Shown here: in pieces, positions 1-11,119 of the stretch
How positions within the stretch are numbered: the stretch's first letter is position 1
Layout: each line of letters begins with the position of its first letter
NCBI RefSeq assembly: GCF_032062135.1
Contig: NC_092859.1
Coordinates: forward strand, 23,606,297-23,670,296
DNA: 64,000 nucleotides
Direction: 5' to 3'
Source of the DNA: Pyxicephalus adspersus
Lineage: Eukaryota; Chordata; Amphibia; Anura; Pyxicephalidae
The notes under the pieces: model-generated
Seen by the model: the letters and a program-made list of their open reading frames with translations, nothing else
The model's database searches: none
What the model was told of the DNA's origin: nothing
Made by a program: the position numbers and the translations under genes

Positions 1-1118
1 GAGGTGGGGGAAAGTAGTGCACAATAGGTGAGGTGTATGGAATGGTGGCTAATTATTGATGGGTTAAGTGAGAGATGAGCGATTTAAGAGCTTTTTAAAT
101 GTGTAGAACAGCCCTTTTAATGTTTTTAACTCGTTTAAATGTCTAGTAATGTAAAGTCTCCAGAGAACCCCTGCTATAAATACTATATAAAATCCAGAGC
201 TCATAGTACACGAGTGTGGTGGTCAGTGGGAAGAATGTCTCCTACATTGCTGGCTATGGAGAAGAATGACACCCTTACAGATAGACAATAAGTTCACTGG
301 GGTTCATTTAAACTGACCTGAGATGCGCGTATTGCTCATTCCTCAAGGAACCCTAGCAAGCTCAACAGGAACCCTGGTTAAGAAACACCGGTGAAGAAGG
401 TAGGAGCAAGCCTAATAGGATGAGGAAAGGAGTTCCAGAGAATGGGAGCAGCTCTAGAGAAGTCTTGGAGTTAAACATGGGAGGAGGTTATGAGTGTGGA
501 TGTCATCAGAAGGTCTTTGGAGAGCAGATAGGGTGTATGAGATCCAAAATGCAGGTAGAACAAGAGCAGTGAAGAAATTAAAAAGCAAAGTACAGTTTGA
601 GAAGAAGAAAGTCTGAGAAGAAACAGAAGCCAGCGTAAAGATTTGCAAAAAAAAAAATCGGATAAGGGGAAGTAGGAAGAGTAGATAGGTTTGGCTGCAC
701 CATTTATGATACAGAAACAAGTCGGGGTAAACAGGTACATGCTTGTGTCATCTGCATACAAAAGGTATTATAGATCAAAGGGATAAAGTGTATAAAGAAA
801 AGAGAGCAGGTCCAAGGACTTACCGAATACCAACAAAGGAGGAAATTGGAGAGAAAGAGCTATCACCGAAAGAAATATGGAAGGAGTGATCAAATAAAAA
901 GGGGGCAGTGTCATCAATACCGAAAGAGTGTCTGATCCGAGTAGAAGAGGGTGATTAATAGTGTCAAAAACAGAGAAAAAAATCCAGATCTGTTTCCTTT
1001 ATTTTAAAGTTTTTTTGCATCCCATTGGGAAGGTTTCCCCTTATCCTTCTAGTTAGAAGAAATCTAGAGAGTTTGGTTTTCAGTTGTAAAAAAAACACCA
1101 TAAATCTTCCTAACAGTA
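1..1118. other. Gene-free left flank, repeat-like
   Basis: No convincing coding exon was seen. Positions 430-960 are purine-rich with many GAGAAG/GGAAG words and look like an old dispersed repeat whose family I cannot name. Positions 155-395 match a second copy near the right end of the window and are listed separately. Reading frames here are short and have no recognisable domain. Confidence 0.5.
155..395 (+). repeat. Dispersed repeat family E, copy 1
   Basis: This stretch shares an ordered series of words with 60110-60350: the pattern 'GAACCC...CTGTAAATAC', 'AGCTCATAGTA', 'TGGGAAGAA.GTCTCC', 'AACTGACCTGAGA', 'TTGCTCATT', 'AAGGAACC.CTAGCAA' and a closing 'GGAACC.TGGTT'. Order and spacing are kept, so the two are copies of one dispersed element. 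A weaker relative may start near 29405. No coding capacity is visible and the superfamily is unknown to me. Confidence 0.65.
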
Positions 1119-1550
1119 AGGCTTCATACATGTGCAATAATTATCATTGAAAATGAATGAATAATGACTGATTGTCCAAAAATTGTTAACCAAAAAATGG
1201 ACGACAGGCCAACGACGATGATGAACAAAGAATGTCACTGGGAACGAACGACTGTCCCGGTGGATCCGATTGGGCGACGATCGTTCACTATCTATTGTGT
1301 GTACGGTCGTTAGGTGATCATGGATGGTTCTGCAGTACACTTTCTCCTTTTCATGTCACTTCCTGCATCATTCAAACGATCGTATCTAGTGTGTGTACAT
1401 TATTGATGGATAATGTTTGAATGATCGTATCGTTACAGATTGTACAGAATTGTGCACAATACGATCGTTCAAAATATTCGTGCATATTCATTCATCGGTT
1501 ATTAATCATTCATTTTCTAGGGATTCTTATTGCACGTGTGTACGTAGCCT
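1119..1550. mobile_element. MITE with AGGCT(A)CGTACAC-like inverted ends
   Basis: The left end reads AGGCTTCATACATGTGCAAT. The right end, reverse-complemented, reads AGGCTACGTACACACGTGCA, and similarity continues inward through AAAATGAATGA. The interior has smaller palindromes around CGATCGT words. About 430 bp with no coding potential, so a non-autonomous DNA transposon is the best reading. The termini resemble those of the element at 29052-29390. A clean target duplication was not established; AACAG occurs on both sides. Confidence 0.6.
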
Positions 1551-3309
1551 AACAGACAGTAAAAAAACCTGATAGGGGTTTTATGTCTTACACATACTGG
1601 ATATATTGTTAATCCTGGGAATTATGGACCTGTACACCGATAGGGTATTTATATGGTGCCCTGCACTCATTGTGTAATGTTTTATCACCTACTGATGTAT
1701 ATTAGACAAAAAGGACCCTGGGTGCCTTGTGATCCGCCTGAAGATTTTTGGAAAGGGTAAGTATCGAAAAATGTGGGACATTCTTCCAGAGGGCATAATG
1801 TGTCAGTTTAGATGACTTTCAATTGAAACCATTGCAGTCTCCCTGTGCGCCTACCTGATTGAACCCCACAAGGAAATTATTCATAAGCCCAAAAAGTTTG
1901 ACACCTAGGATGCTGATGACCTTCAAGGGATTGTGGCACATACCTTTTAGGTGTACGATGATAATGTATTTGTAAAGTTCATCCCTGACCCCTGATCACC
2001 TTGCAATTTGATCCCTAACAACATCTCGTGGCTGGGCCAAAATATGTCTCTACTACCCCTTGCATTGGACACCAGATGACACTTTAGATTTTACTGTGAT
2101 TTGGGACAGATGCTCTGCACAGTAGACAATGTAGCCAGGGAAATGTCTGCAGAATGCAAAACTACCTTCATCTTGTAAGTTCAAATGATTTTATATTCAC
2201 TGGTGCAAACAGTTTGCTTAGTAGATGAAATTATTATTATATACATGGCTGATGATCATGAAATGGAATGATCTTCCCTATTATATTTGTTTGATCTCCT
2301 CTCTTGCACAAGCCATGCCCAGCGGCCTACAAAGTCTTGCATAGAATATAAGGTGTCACAGCTCTTGGCTGATACCCCGAAGTGTATGGAGGTGCCCACT
2401 GCCACCCTATGTGGTCACATTATCTCACCCACTGAAATTGCCATTGCTATTACCTTCTGCTTTGACAGTCATATACTTGTGACTTTGCCTGTTCCAGACT
2501 TCCTTTGCATTAAAATTCACTACATCCCCACTATTCTCCTGCTTATGGTTTAGTAGCAGATCTTAAGGTCCCCCGTGTACCCTGAAAATATCACATTTCT
2601 ATGACACGCAGTGTAGGAGATATGATGATTTGTACATAGGGATGATGACAGCTGCATGGACACAGACACAGCTCTCAAGCTGCTGCTGGGATTATCTCAC
2701 AGTACAAAGTGGGTGGGGAGCAGACACAGCTGATTGGCAGGTCTATAGGACACGCCCACTCCCTCCCTCTCCTGGTATCACAATCTCATAGAGGAATTTA
2801 GGAGATGTAAGCGCACCATCCACTGCAAGACAATGAGCAGAGAGGGAACGAGGAGAAGGCCGGATCTGGCAGCTCAGCAGGCCGGATGTGACCCGCAGGC
2901 TGTAGTGTGGGCACCCTTGTCATAGATTAACATAGGAGATGCGAACGTGCCATCCCCGCAAGACAACGAGCAGAGAGGGAATGAGGAAAGGGCAGGATGT
3001 GGCCCATGGCCCGTAGGTTGATCGATCTATTGCAATCTCATGCTGCTGGGATAATTTCTCAGTACAAGGTGGGGGGGAGCAAGACAATGAGGAGAGAGAG
3101 CAGAGAAGGCCGGACGTGGCCCACGGACCGTTGATCCAATGCAATACAGATAAAAATCTAGTGCATGAGAATACAGACTAACCTAGTCATGGGTCACAAA
3201 CTTAAGGTCCGACAGTCTACTTAAGCTTCCTTATTAGGGCAGGTGTGCACTGCAGAGAACAGAGCTACAGAGTTGATCAGAAACTACCAGAAAATGGCAA
3301 AGGCTTCAT
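1551..3309. other. Gene-free stretch before the minus-strand LINE
   Basis: No recognisable exon or RNA gene. The only clear structure is an imperfect duplication at 2803-3130, listed separately. A strong splice-donor-like sequence (GTAAGT at 2175) follows a frame with five stops between 1771 and 2174, about the number expected by chance, so it is not called as a gene. Confidence 0.4.
2803..3130. repeat. Imperfect direct duplication, about 134-bp period
   Basis: Two stretches starting near 2803 and 2937 share GAGATG, GTGCCATCC, GCAAGACAA.GAGCAGAG and GGGAA.GAGGA followed by a GGC.GGAT.TGGC core. A third, weaker unit lies around 3080-3130 (GCAAGACAATGAGGAGAG, GGCCGGACGTGGCC). The interval between units 1 and 2 is about 134 bp. 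The GC-rich GGCCGGAT..GGC words are typical of hAT-type transposon ends, so this may be tandem decay of such an element. Confidence 0.5.
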
Positions 3310-5694
3310 TTTTTTCACAAAACTACCTATCTTGTTTAATGTGCAGGTCTATTGTTTAATGTGTAATTTGGAATAATACACAAATTGGCAGCCACGATAA
3401 GATGTTGAAGAATAGACCTTTTATATGCCTTTTCCGGAATTACATTGTGGTGTACCAGAAAAAAACCTGGATCCCATGGTATATTGTGGGTGGTGACTCT
3501 CTGCATGAGGGACCTCACATGCTCCAAAAAGGGGTGCAATAAAGGACATGCCCAAAAGATATGGAGCATAGTACCTCTCGCCTGTTCACAAAACCTATTC
3601 CTATCAGTTTCCTCAGGAAAAAAACTGCATAATCTATATACCCCTTTACCACCTGGACAGGATTTTAAAACTCAACTCCTGATATCTACTACTTACAGAT
3701 GACCCATGTACCAAGGTAAGTAACTTTGCCTTCTGTTCGGCCTCTATTGTGTACCCGAGTTCTGCTTCCCATGCCTGGAGGCCTTCCCACCCCTGGAGTA
3801 TGCAGGTGTAAAATTTTCAGAGGCAGCATTCAGTTCAGAATACAATACTGAAAGAGAGTGTCTGGTCAAGCCACTCCCAGCACATGACTTCTCAAACAGC
3901 ATTTTCCCACGGCTATTTCTGTAGAGGGGTGGGACTTGAATCTAATTTCTATCTACCAGTGCCACCCATCAACATCTACTTCGTCACCCAGTGACCCTGA
4001 TGAACAAAATGCTCTGCCCACTGTACCCCCCGCTCCCGCAACTTAACAAACCTCCTGTTCGCTAGGCCTGGGGGAAATAAAGGGTTGCCTAAAATTAGTA
4101 GCAAAGGTGAGGGCCATGGAAACAAATTAGGTCTAAACAGAGGTCTCTGACATGCCTTCTACGTGGCAGAGTTTAAAAGGTGAGTTCTCAAGACATCTTG
4201 AGACAACTTCGGTAGCCTTGGGACCACCGTAAGAGGCATGGAGATATATGATTGTTCAACTCCTACCCATGTTTATGTTCCACATGTCTGAACCAATCTA
4301 GAATCCAGACCATATGGGCAGCCATGTAGTACAATGATATATTGGGAACTTCTAGCCCCCCCCCGCACTCCCTTGTGTGATGGTGACAAGTATTGGGGCC
4401 CTTAGCCCAATACCTTTTTGCCTTTTTGTCCCATTTGAAGGAGAAGGAGGGCGAAAATTGGGCGCAAAGAACCTGGGGCAGGGAGATGTTGCGAGCCGCC
4501 AACTTAGAATAATAAATTTTGAAATTAGGCACAGTGCCATATTCCTGAATGGTCCGAATGAGGTTTAGAAGAGAGGTTACTGGAGTAATATTAACAAATA
4601 ATAGGTTATCTGCATAAGCTTCCACCTTATGTCCACGACCATGTAGAAGAAGGACCTATACTGTATATCTGGGTTAGAACGTTTTGCTGTGAGTAATGGT
4701 TCCAGAGATATAATAAAAATAGGTGGAGACAAGGGGCAACCCGATCTGCTGTCATTGGTAATGTTGGTAAAGGGGGTCGACACTTCTCTAATTACTCTCA
4801 CTGATGCAGAAGGGGAGGAGTATATGGCCTTAATCCATTCCATCAAGTTATTTCCCACTCCCAAAGCCTGAAGTGTGGCTAACATAAAATCCCAATCAAC
4901 TCTGTCAAAGGTTTTTTCTGCATTGGTTGAAATCAATCCAGAAGGTTTACCAGTGAACCCAGCTGCGTGTATCCAATAATGGTCCGGGAAGTATTATCTC
5001 GAGCCTCCCTAGAGGGCATAAACCCTACCTGATCAAAATGTACTAGGTTATGGATATGCTTTTGAAATGTGTTGGCTAAGATCTTGGTGAATAGTTTAGG
5101 ATCTGGTTAAAGAGCGAAGGTCTTTATCTGCCTTAAGTGCCCGAAGAGTGTCGTTTGGTAATGTACTGTCCCTGGTCAGTGAGTTAAAAGAGGCTACAAA
5201 ATGTGGCGCCAACTCTGCTGCAAATGTTTTTATAATAAGGAAGCGAAAAGCCATCCCAGTTTTGGTTTGTTTTATAGCCGCCTTAAACTCCTCTGCCATG
5301 AATGGAGCCTCCAGATCCAGCAAAGCAGAGTGAGGTAATCTAGGTAAATTTAGCCCCTCTAGATATCGCTTAATTCGCCCTAGATTATAGTTTTGTGTAT
5401 CCACAGTCAGGTGGGGTTGTCGCAGATTATACAGAGATGCATAATAATCCCTAAATTTTGCCGCAATCTTCTTAACCTGGTAAATATTTTCCCCCATAGT
5501 AGTGGACAAGAAGGGAATGTTTGTACGTGTCCATAGTCCTCGCAGTTCCCTAGCCAGTAGCCTTCCACATTTATCACCAAACTCATTTGAGGACCTGTGA
5601 CATTTACTAAGCACTGCTCTAGCTTTACCCAGACATAATGAGGCTAGTTTTTGTCGTAGTATGGTCAGCTCTACATCCACCTGTTTATCTAACT

Positions 5695-5993
5695 CAGTGA
5701 TTTTCAACCACTGTGCCGCGGCACACTAGTGTGCCATGAGAGATCTTTAGGTGTACCGTGGGAAATTATCTAATTACCATTGTCGAGTGTCTGTGCTGTA
5801 GTGACTGGCAGAGTAATGTAATACTCTTCCATGTCAGTGGGTGGCAGTAGGTAACAGTTTTCTTGTTTATTCTTAGAGACAAAAGAATTAGCTACAGAGT
5901 GTCATTTTGTAACATTTTTGATTTGTGGTGTGCCGCAGGATTTTTTCAATGTAAAAAAATGTGCCGTGGCTCAAAAAAAGTTGAAAAACACTG
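5695..5993. mobile_element. hAT-like MITE with 8-bp target duplication
   Basis: A 299-bp insertion flanked by perfect copies of ATCTAACT at 5687-5694 and 5994-6001. Its ends are inverted: left CAGTGATTTTCAAC, right GTTGAAAAACACTG. Subterminal GTGCCGCGGCACAC and GTGCCGTGGC words are typical of hAT-type non-autonomous elements. An 8-bp duplication is the hAT hallmark. Removing the insert and one duplication rejoins the LINE sequence, so it inserted after the LINE. Confidence 0.85.
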
Positions 5994-6070
5994 ATCTAAC
6001 TTACGTTTATGTAGCCTCTAGCTCCTGCAGTTGTTTAGGAGTGGATGAGATCTCTGCTTGGTTTTCCCTC

Positions 6071-6651
6071 TTAACCTCCCTAGCGGTTCATTTCATTCCG
6101 GTTTTATATGTCTAAAAGCGTTTTTCATGAAAATTTATTTTACAGTACAATATAATAGTATGAGTATAATAAAGTTTGAAACACAAAATCATGTAAAAAC
6201 AATAAATTGAATAAATTAAAAAATCTATATATTTAAAAAAATTCATAAAAAGTAATTCATACTATTATATATACTGTAAAATAAATGTTCTTGAAAACAA
6301 TGTACTGCTTTTACACATATAAATCCAATGTATTGCATTCAATACAGTTATTTTGTATTGAATGCAATACAAATAGATTTTGAATTTCCCACCCCGCCGG
6401 CAACATACACACGCACCGACGTCACCGGGAACTCCCTGGTGACTCATTGTGTGCTGAAGCCGGCCAGAGGAAGAAAAAAGAAGACAGAGATTGCGGTGAT
6501 GGATGGTGCGGGACGCCGGTGGATTAGGTAAGCGCTCTATTTACTAATCTTCCCATAGGTTTACCTACCCCGAGTGTGACTTAGGGTTTCCACTTTTAGC
6601 AACTTTTTTCTAACCCCGAGTCACACTCGGGGTTACAGCTAGGGAGGTTAA
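6071..6651. mobile_element. TTAA-flanked piggyBac-like MITE, copy 1
   Basis: TTAA occurs at 6071-6074 and 6648-6651. Immediately inside are inverted ends, left CCTCCCTAGCGGTT and right AGCTAGGGAGG. A TTAA target with such ends is the piggyBac pattern; the assignment is inferred from this alone. Two hairpins lie inside: 16-bp perfect arms at 6330-6345 and 6355-6370, and longer imperfect AT-rich arms at about 6121-6163 and 6258-6302. The right end has a CCCGAGTGTGACT / AGTCACACTCGGG pair. It lies inside the LINE, so it is younger. A relative sits at 56421-57632. Confidence 0.8.
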
Positions 6652-8726
6652 TCCTAGAGACATGCTTTATGAGCAGCCCTCTCATTATTGCCTTATGCGC
6701 TTCCCAAACCGTGGTTGCAGAACATTTCTCTCAAAATAACCTTTCATTTCAGAGGTCAACTCAACAACCACCACCGGGTCAGAGAGAAGGGCCTCATTCA
6801 GCTTTCAATGCCAAGATTTAGGGGAGGCATATTCCAGGGTCAGGGTGAGCAGTACCGGTGCATGGTCTAAGAACGCAATGTTCCCTATGCTGCATTTCAG
6901 AACCTGCACTAGATCAGCGTGCCTAAACCAAAAATTATCCATTGTAGAATACATCCGGTGCGGGTGGGAGTAAAACGTGTAATCTCTTCTATTAGGGTTC
7001 ACAATCCGCCAGACATCCACCAATTGATGTTGTTGCATAAAGTGTTTCAACTGGTCTGGTGATCTGGCTCAGGAAGGCAGTGCCACATCGGATGTATCCA
7101 TTTCAGGATCAGGGGCAAAGTTAAAGTCTCCCCCACAGAGCAACAGGCCCTCTGTGAATTCTCCCAGTCATTCTTCCAGAATCCCCTTCACAAACAACAT
7201 TCTGCTCGCTGAATCCTTATACATGTCAATAAAATGCCAGGACATTGAGCCAGACATCAGGATCGACGCTCCTAGAGTCCACCGAGCCACAATGATAACC
7301 AGTCCCGGTACTTCTTATTAAAGAGTTTAGGAATTTTATCTTGCTTAAAATGAGTTTCCTAGAGTAGCACCACCTAGACCCGAAGCCTAGTCAGTTCACC
7401 CAACAATGCCGAACGTTTTTCAGGTAGATTCAGTCCCTTAACATTAAATGCCAACAATTTAATGCGATCCATAAATAAGCACATAAATTGCCACAAGATA
7501 TTTTCGTTCTTGTATGGGTCTTGGAGGGTGGGGTCTAAAGAGGGGTGAGTGGGCAGTAGGAAGTGGGACGATAGGTCCCAGGGGCCGGAAGCAAAAGGGC
7601 TTGGGGAAGGGGTGGGGTTTCTTAGGGTAATTAAGGCACCTAACAGTGTCATATAACCTGAGATGCCTAGGTGGGGAAGAAAAACTCTGCAATGGCATGG
7701 GTGGCCCCCACTCGTGACCAAGTGCAAATGTTAACAATAAGACAATGTAATCACAACAACATCATATCATTCAAACAACAAATATTTAAATATTCATGGG
7801 TCAGTAAAAGTAGATCTCACAGTAAATCAGTAATTTCTGGACCGGCCAGAACCCGGATCACTTTAAAGTATTGTGCAAAACAGAACAGTAGTATTATATG
7901 CTACTAAAAAACAGCAGCATGTGAACAGCAGTTTAGCAACCTGCATATTTAAAACCAGCAGGGCAACGAAACATAAGTCAAGTAAAGGGTGGGGTGGGCC
8001 AAGCGTCTCTCGGGGTACAATGAAAAATTCCACTTTGAAACACAACACAGTGAAGGTCCTTGAGTAGACATAAAAGAAGAGGAACAACACCTTCAGAAGG
8101 AGAATCAGTCCGGGCCATCAGTCCGGTGGAGCTTGCCGTGCCATGAGAAGACATGGCGTCCCTGGCCAATCTGGTATGGATACTGTAGGTAAGTTGAAGC
8201 TAGCCAGTAGTGAAGGTAGATCCGATGCAGAACAAAAGATTGCGGTCTTCCCATTTTTTTGCATGTTGAGTTGGAATAGGAAACCCCACCGGTAAGAGAT
8301 TTCCTGGCTTCAAGGCTTTGCACAACATTAGCGTGTGTCAAGACAAGTCCTGTAGTAGTTGTATCTCACAGCCTTGAAAAGTGATAGGCTCTTGCCTCCT
8401 TGCTGCCCGCATGATGGATTCCTTGACCTCAAACAAGTGGACCCTACATATGACATCCTGCAGCCAGGATGGATCTTGGCTTTTAGGACCCAGTGCAAAG
8501 TGTATGCGGTCCCATTCAATCATAGAATCTGGTGCTAAGTGAAGAATTGAATTAAAGATCGCAGTTGCAGCAGCGTGAAGTTCTGGTGGAGTGATATCTT
8601 ACGTAAGACCCCTTAACCAAATATTATTTTGTCTATTACATTTCTCCAGGTTGTCCTGGTGCATCAGTAGCTGTTGTAAAAGCATAGTGTGAGAGTTTAA
8701 AGTCTCAGAATGTTGATTCACCTGCG

Positions 8727-10321
8727 CTGAGATGTGGACACAACTTCTGCCGGGTCTGTATTGATCGTGTTCTGGATACACAGGAAGGGTCTGGAGGATA
8801 TTCTTGTCCTGGATGCAGAGAAGAGTTTCAGGAGCGGCCTGCGCTACAGAGGAACATAACCCTGTGTAACATAGTGGAGAATTTTCTGTCTGCTCAGCCA
8901 GGTCAGGAGGAGTCCGGGGTCCTCTGTACTTATTGTATTCATGCTCCGGTACCGGCTGTAAAATNNNNNNNNNNNNNNNNNNNNNNNNNNNNNNNNNNNN
9001 NNNNNNNNNNNNNNNNNNNNNNNNNNNNNNNNNNNNNNNNNNNNNNNNNNNNNNNNNNNNNNNNNNNNNNNNNNNNNNNNNNNNNNNNNNNNNNNNNNNN
9101 NNNNNNNNNNNNNNNNNNNNNNNNNNNNNNNNNNNNNNNNNNNNNNNNNNNNNNNNNNNNNNNNNNNNNNNNNNNNNNNNNNNNNNNNNNNNNNNNNNNN
9201 NNNNNNNNNNNNNNNNNNNNNNNNNNNNNNNNNNNNNNNNNNNNNNNNNNNNNNNNNNNNNNNNNNNNNNNNNNNNNNNNNNNNNNNNNNNNNNNNNNNN
9301 NNNNNNNNNNNNNNNNNNNNNNNNNNNNNNNNNNNNNNNNNNNNNNNNNNNNNNNNNNNNNNNNNNNNNNNNNNNNNNNNNNNNNNNNNNNNNNNNNNNN
9401 NNNNNNNNNNNNNNNNNNNNNNNNNNNNNNNNNNNNNNNNNNNNNNNNNNNNNNNNNNNNNNNNNNNNNNAGATATATGGAAAGATGCGTCACATCGAGG
9501 AGCTGTGCAACATGACGGATCCACTGACTGTACTGCAAGATTTAAACATGGGTGACATATGTCATACTGAGGATGAAGAAAATGAGGACACAGATAATAA
9601 AAATACTGCGGATGAAGATACTGATGAGGAAGATGATGATGTTATCAAGAAGGGAGATAATGAGGACAGAGAGCGATATAGTGAACTCCTTTATGATGGA
9701 AGGGATCTGAATTTGTTTCGGATCTCAAAAACTTTACACAAAAGTTTATGTGATATATTCGCATATGTTCATAGGGTATTCTATATACGAGACATAGTTC
9801 TTGATGTAAACACAGCTTGTAGTAAACTCTGTATATCAGATGACAGGAAAACTGCATCCTGGTCATGTAATAGTCAGAAATATTTAGAAACATTAGAGAG
9901 ATTTCAGGTTTGTCCTCAGGTGATGAGTAGTCAAAGTTTCTCCAAAGGTCGGCATTCCTGGGAAGTGGATGTTGGGGGATCAGAGTATTGGAGTGTCGGG
10001 ATGTGTTACTCCAGTGTAGACAGGAGTGAAAGACACACACAGGCTGGAATGAATAAGAAATCCTGGTGTTTATATAGGAAACATGACGAATATTTTGCAG
10101 CTCATGACAGTAAAAAGATCCAGCTGCCTGCCAACATCTCCACTGACAGAGTCAGGATAAAACTGGATTATGAGGCTGGGCAAATTTCCTTTTCTGCCCT
10201 CTGTCCGCAGATCCAACACTTCACCACCTACACTGCCAAGTTCACTGAGCCTCTCCACACTGTGTTAAATGTATGGCAAGGCCATGTAACCTTATCTGGG
10301 TGTATCTTGGCCTTCTACTGA
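8727..10321 (+). CDS. TRIM-A: TRIM-type E3 ubiquitin ligase, incomplete
   Basis: A RING / B-box / coiled-coil / PRY-SPRY protein of the frog TRIM25-like or finTRIM-like kind, expected to attach ubiquitin in the cytoplasm; immune function is inferred. The sequence opens mid-RING (LRCGHNFCRVCID, then CPGC), continues into the first B-box (CTYC) and stops at the gap 8965-9470, which hides the rest of the B-boxes and most of the coiled coil. After the gap come HIEELCNMTDPL, a very acidic linker (about 9565-9680), then a PRY-SPRY (LDVNTA, DRKTASW, GRHSWEVDVGG, RIKLDYEAGQISF) and a TGA at 10319-10321. Nucleotide similarity to TRIM-B shows a tandem duplicate. The first RING cysteines (C-X2-C) are absent because LINE sequence begins at about 8727. 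It may be a pseudogene or an assembly misjoin. The frame change across the gap means nothing because gap length is an estimate. Confidence 0.8.
8965..9470. other. Assembly gap (506 N)
   Basis: Run of N inside TRIM-A. TRIM-B has about 174 codons (522 nt) between the matching flanks, so the gap estimate is close to the expected missing length. Confidence 0.99.
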
Positions 10322-10329
10322 CACAGATC

Positions 10330-11119
10330 TTTGGAGGCCACCTAAAAAATCATATAAATATGAATATTTTGTATGTGACAAAATATTTATGAAAAATTTA
10401 TATACATAAATATATTGTTCACTTTATTTAATAACTTTCTTATTACTGAAATCACAGTCTATGTTGGTTAAGTCTATCCAATCCCTAGTCTAAGTTAATA
10501 TAAAAAATTATTACATGACCAAAATGTTATTTTAGTATAAGTCTTTTAGAGATGTTGGTGTCATTGCTTCTTTTTTAAATGTGATTTTATTTTACAAGGT
10601 AGTATGATATATATTGGATTGATATCAGATACAAACATGTATGTCTAAATTTTCTTTTTCCCATATATCACTCCTAATAAGCTCTGACATTTTTTCTTAT
10701 GGATTAATAAATGGTATTATTGTCTTTTTATAAAAATTGACTGCAAGCTGTAAATCAATGTTCATCATGTTGTGAGAATATTATTTTACATTGCTGTGAA
10801 CTAGCAGTCTATACCTATATTCACTAATTCTGTGACTATATTGTCACTGGTAGCCTTAGGTGAATGTTATTCATCAGCACTCCAATCTTGCTTAAAGAAG
10901 TGTGTATTTGTTTTGCATAAATCCTGTTCTTTCTCTTTTTTTGTTTCATGATTATTTTTTCTGCACGCGCAGCCTTACCTTATACACGGACAAATATGGG
11001 CAATACATGTTGTGTTACAACGTGTAATATATCCTCCTATCTACAGGATGATGACTGCCCTCTAGTTACCACCTTCCCATTGGGGCTATGAATGATTTTC
11101 ATGGCAAGCATGTTGGACC
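10330..11119. other. TRIM-A 3' region and spacer
   Basis: AT-rich sequence after the TRIM-A stop. A polyadenylation hexamer AATAAA lies at 10706-10711, within a GGATTAATAAATGG context, about 390 nt after the stop, and is the likely end of the TRIM-A transcript. Beyond it nothing is recognised until the + strand LINE. Confidence 0.45.

Larger units (their letters stand above)
3310..8727 (-). mobile_element. L1-type LINE copy, decayed, with nested insertions
   Basis: Read on the - strand this is a non-LTR retrotransposon in correct order. ORF1-like sequence (about 8727 down to 8330) gives RQNNIWLRGLT and later DVICRVHLFEVKESIMRAA, typical of L1 ORF1p. The start of the ORF2 endonuclease follows at about 7470 (LLAFNVKGLNLPEKRSALLG). 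Reverse transcriptase parts (5707 to 4577) include DRVDWDFM and GCPLSPPIF. The ORF2 C-terminus is at 3569-3336 (HIFWACPLLHPF). Frameshifts and stops make it inactive. Two younger elements split it, at 5695-5993 and 6071-6651. Its 5' end abuts the RING coding sequence of TRIM-A at about 8727. The 3' end near 3310 is approximate. Confidence 0.85.

Noticed and set aside
1771..2174. A frame with protein-like stretches and a strong GTAAGT donor at its end.
   Set aside because: It contains five in-frame stops in about 135 codons, roughly the random expectation, and no domain was recognised.
4263..5707. Minus-strand frames of 120-203 codons.
   Set aside because: These are decayed L1 reverse transcriptase pieces, not host genes.
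8844..10321. Long frames running through the N gap and an apparent frame change between the two halves of TRIM-A.
   Set aside because: Gap length is an estimate, so frame continuity across it carries no information.
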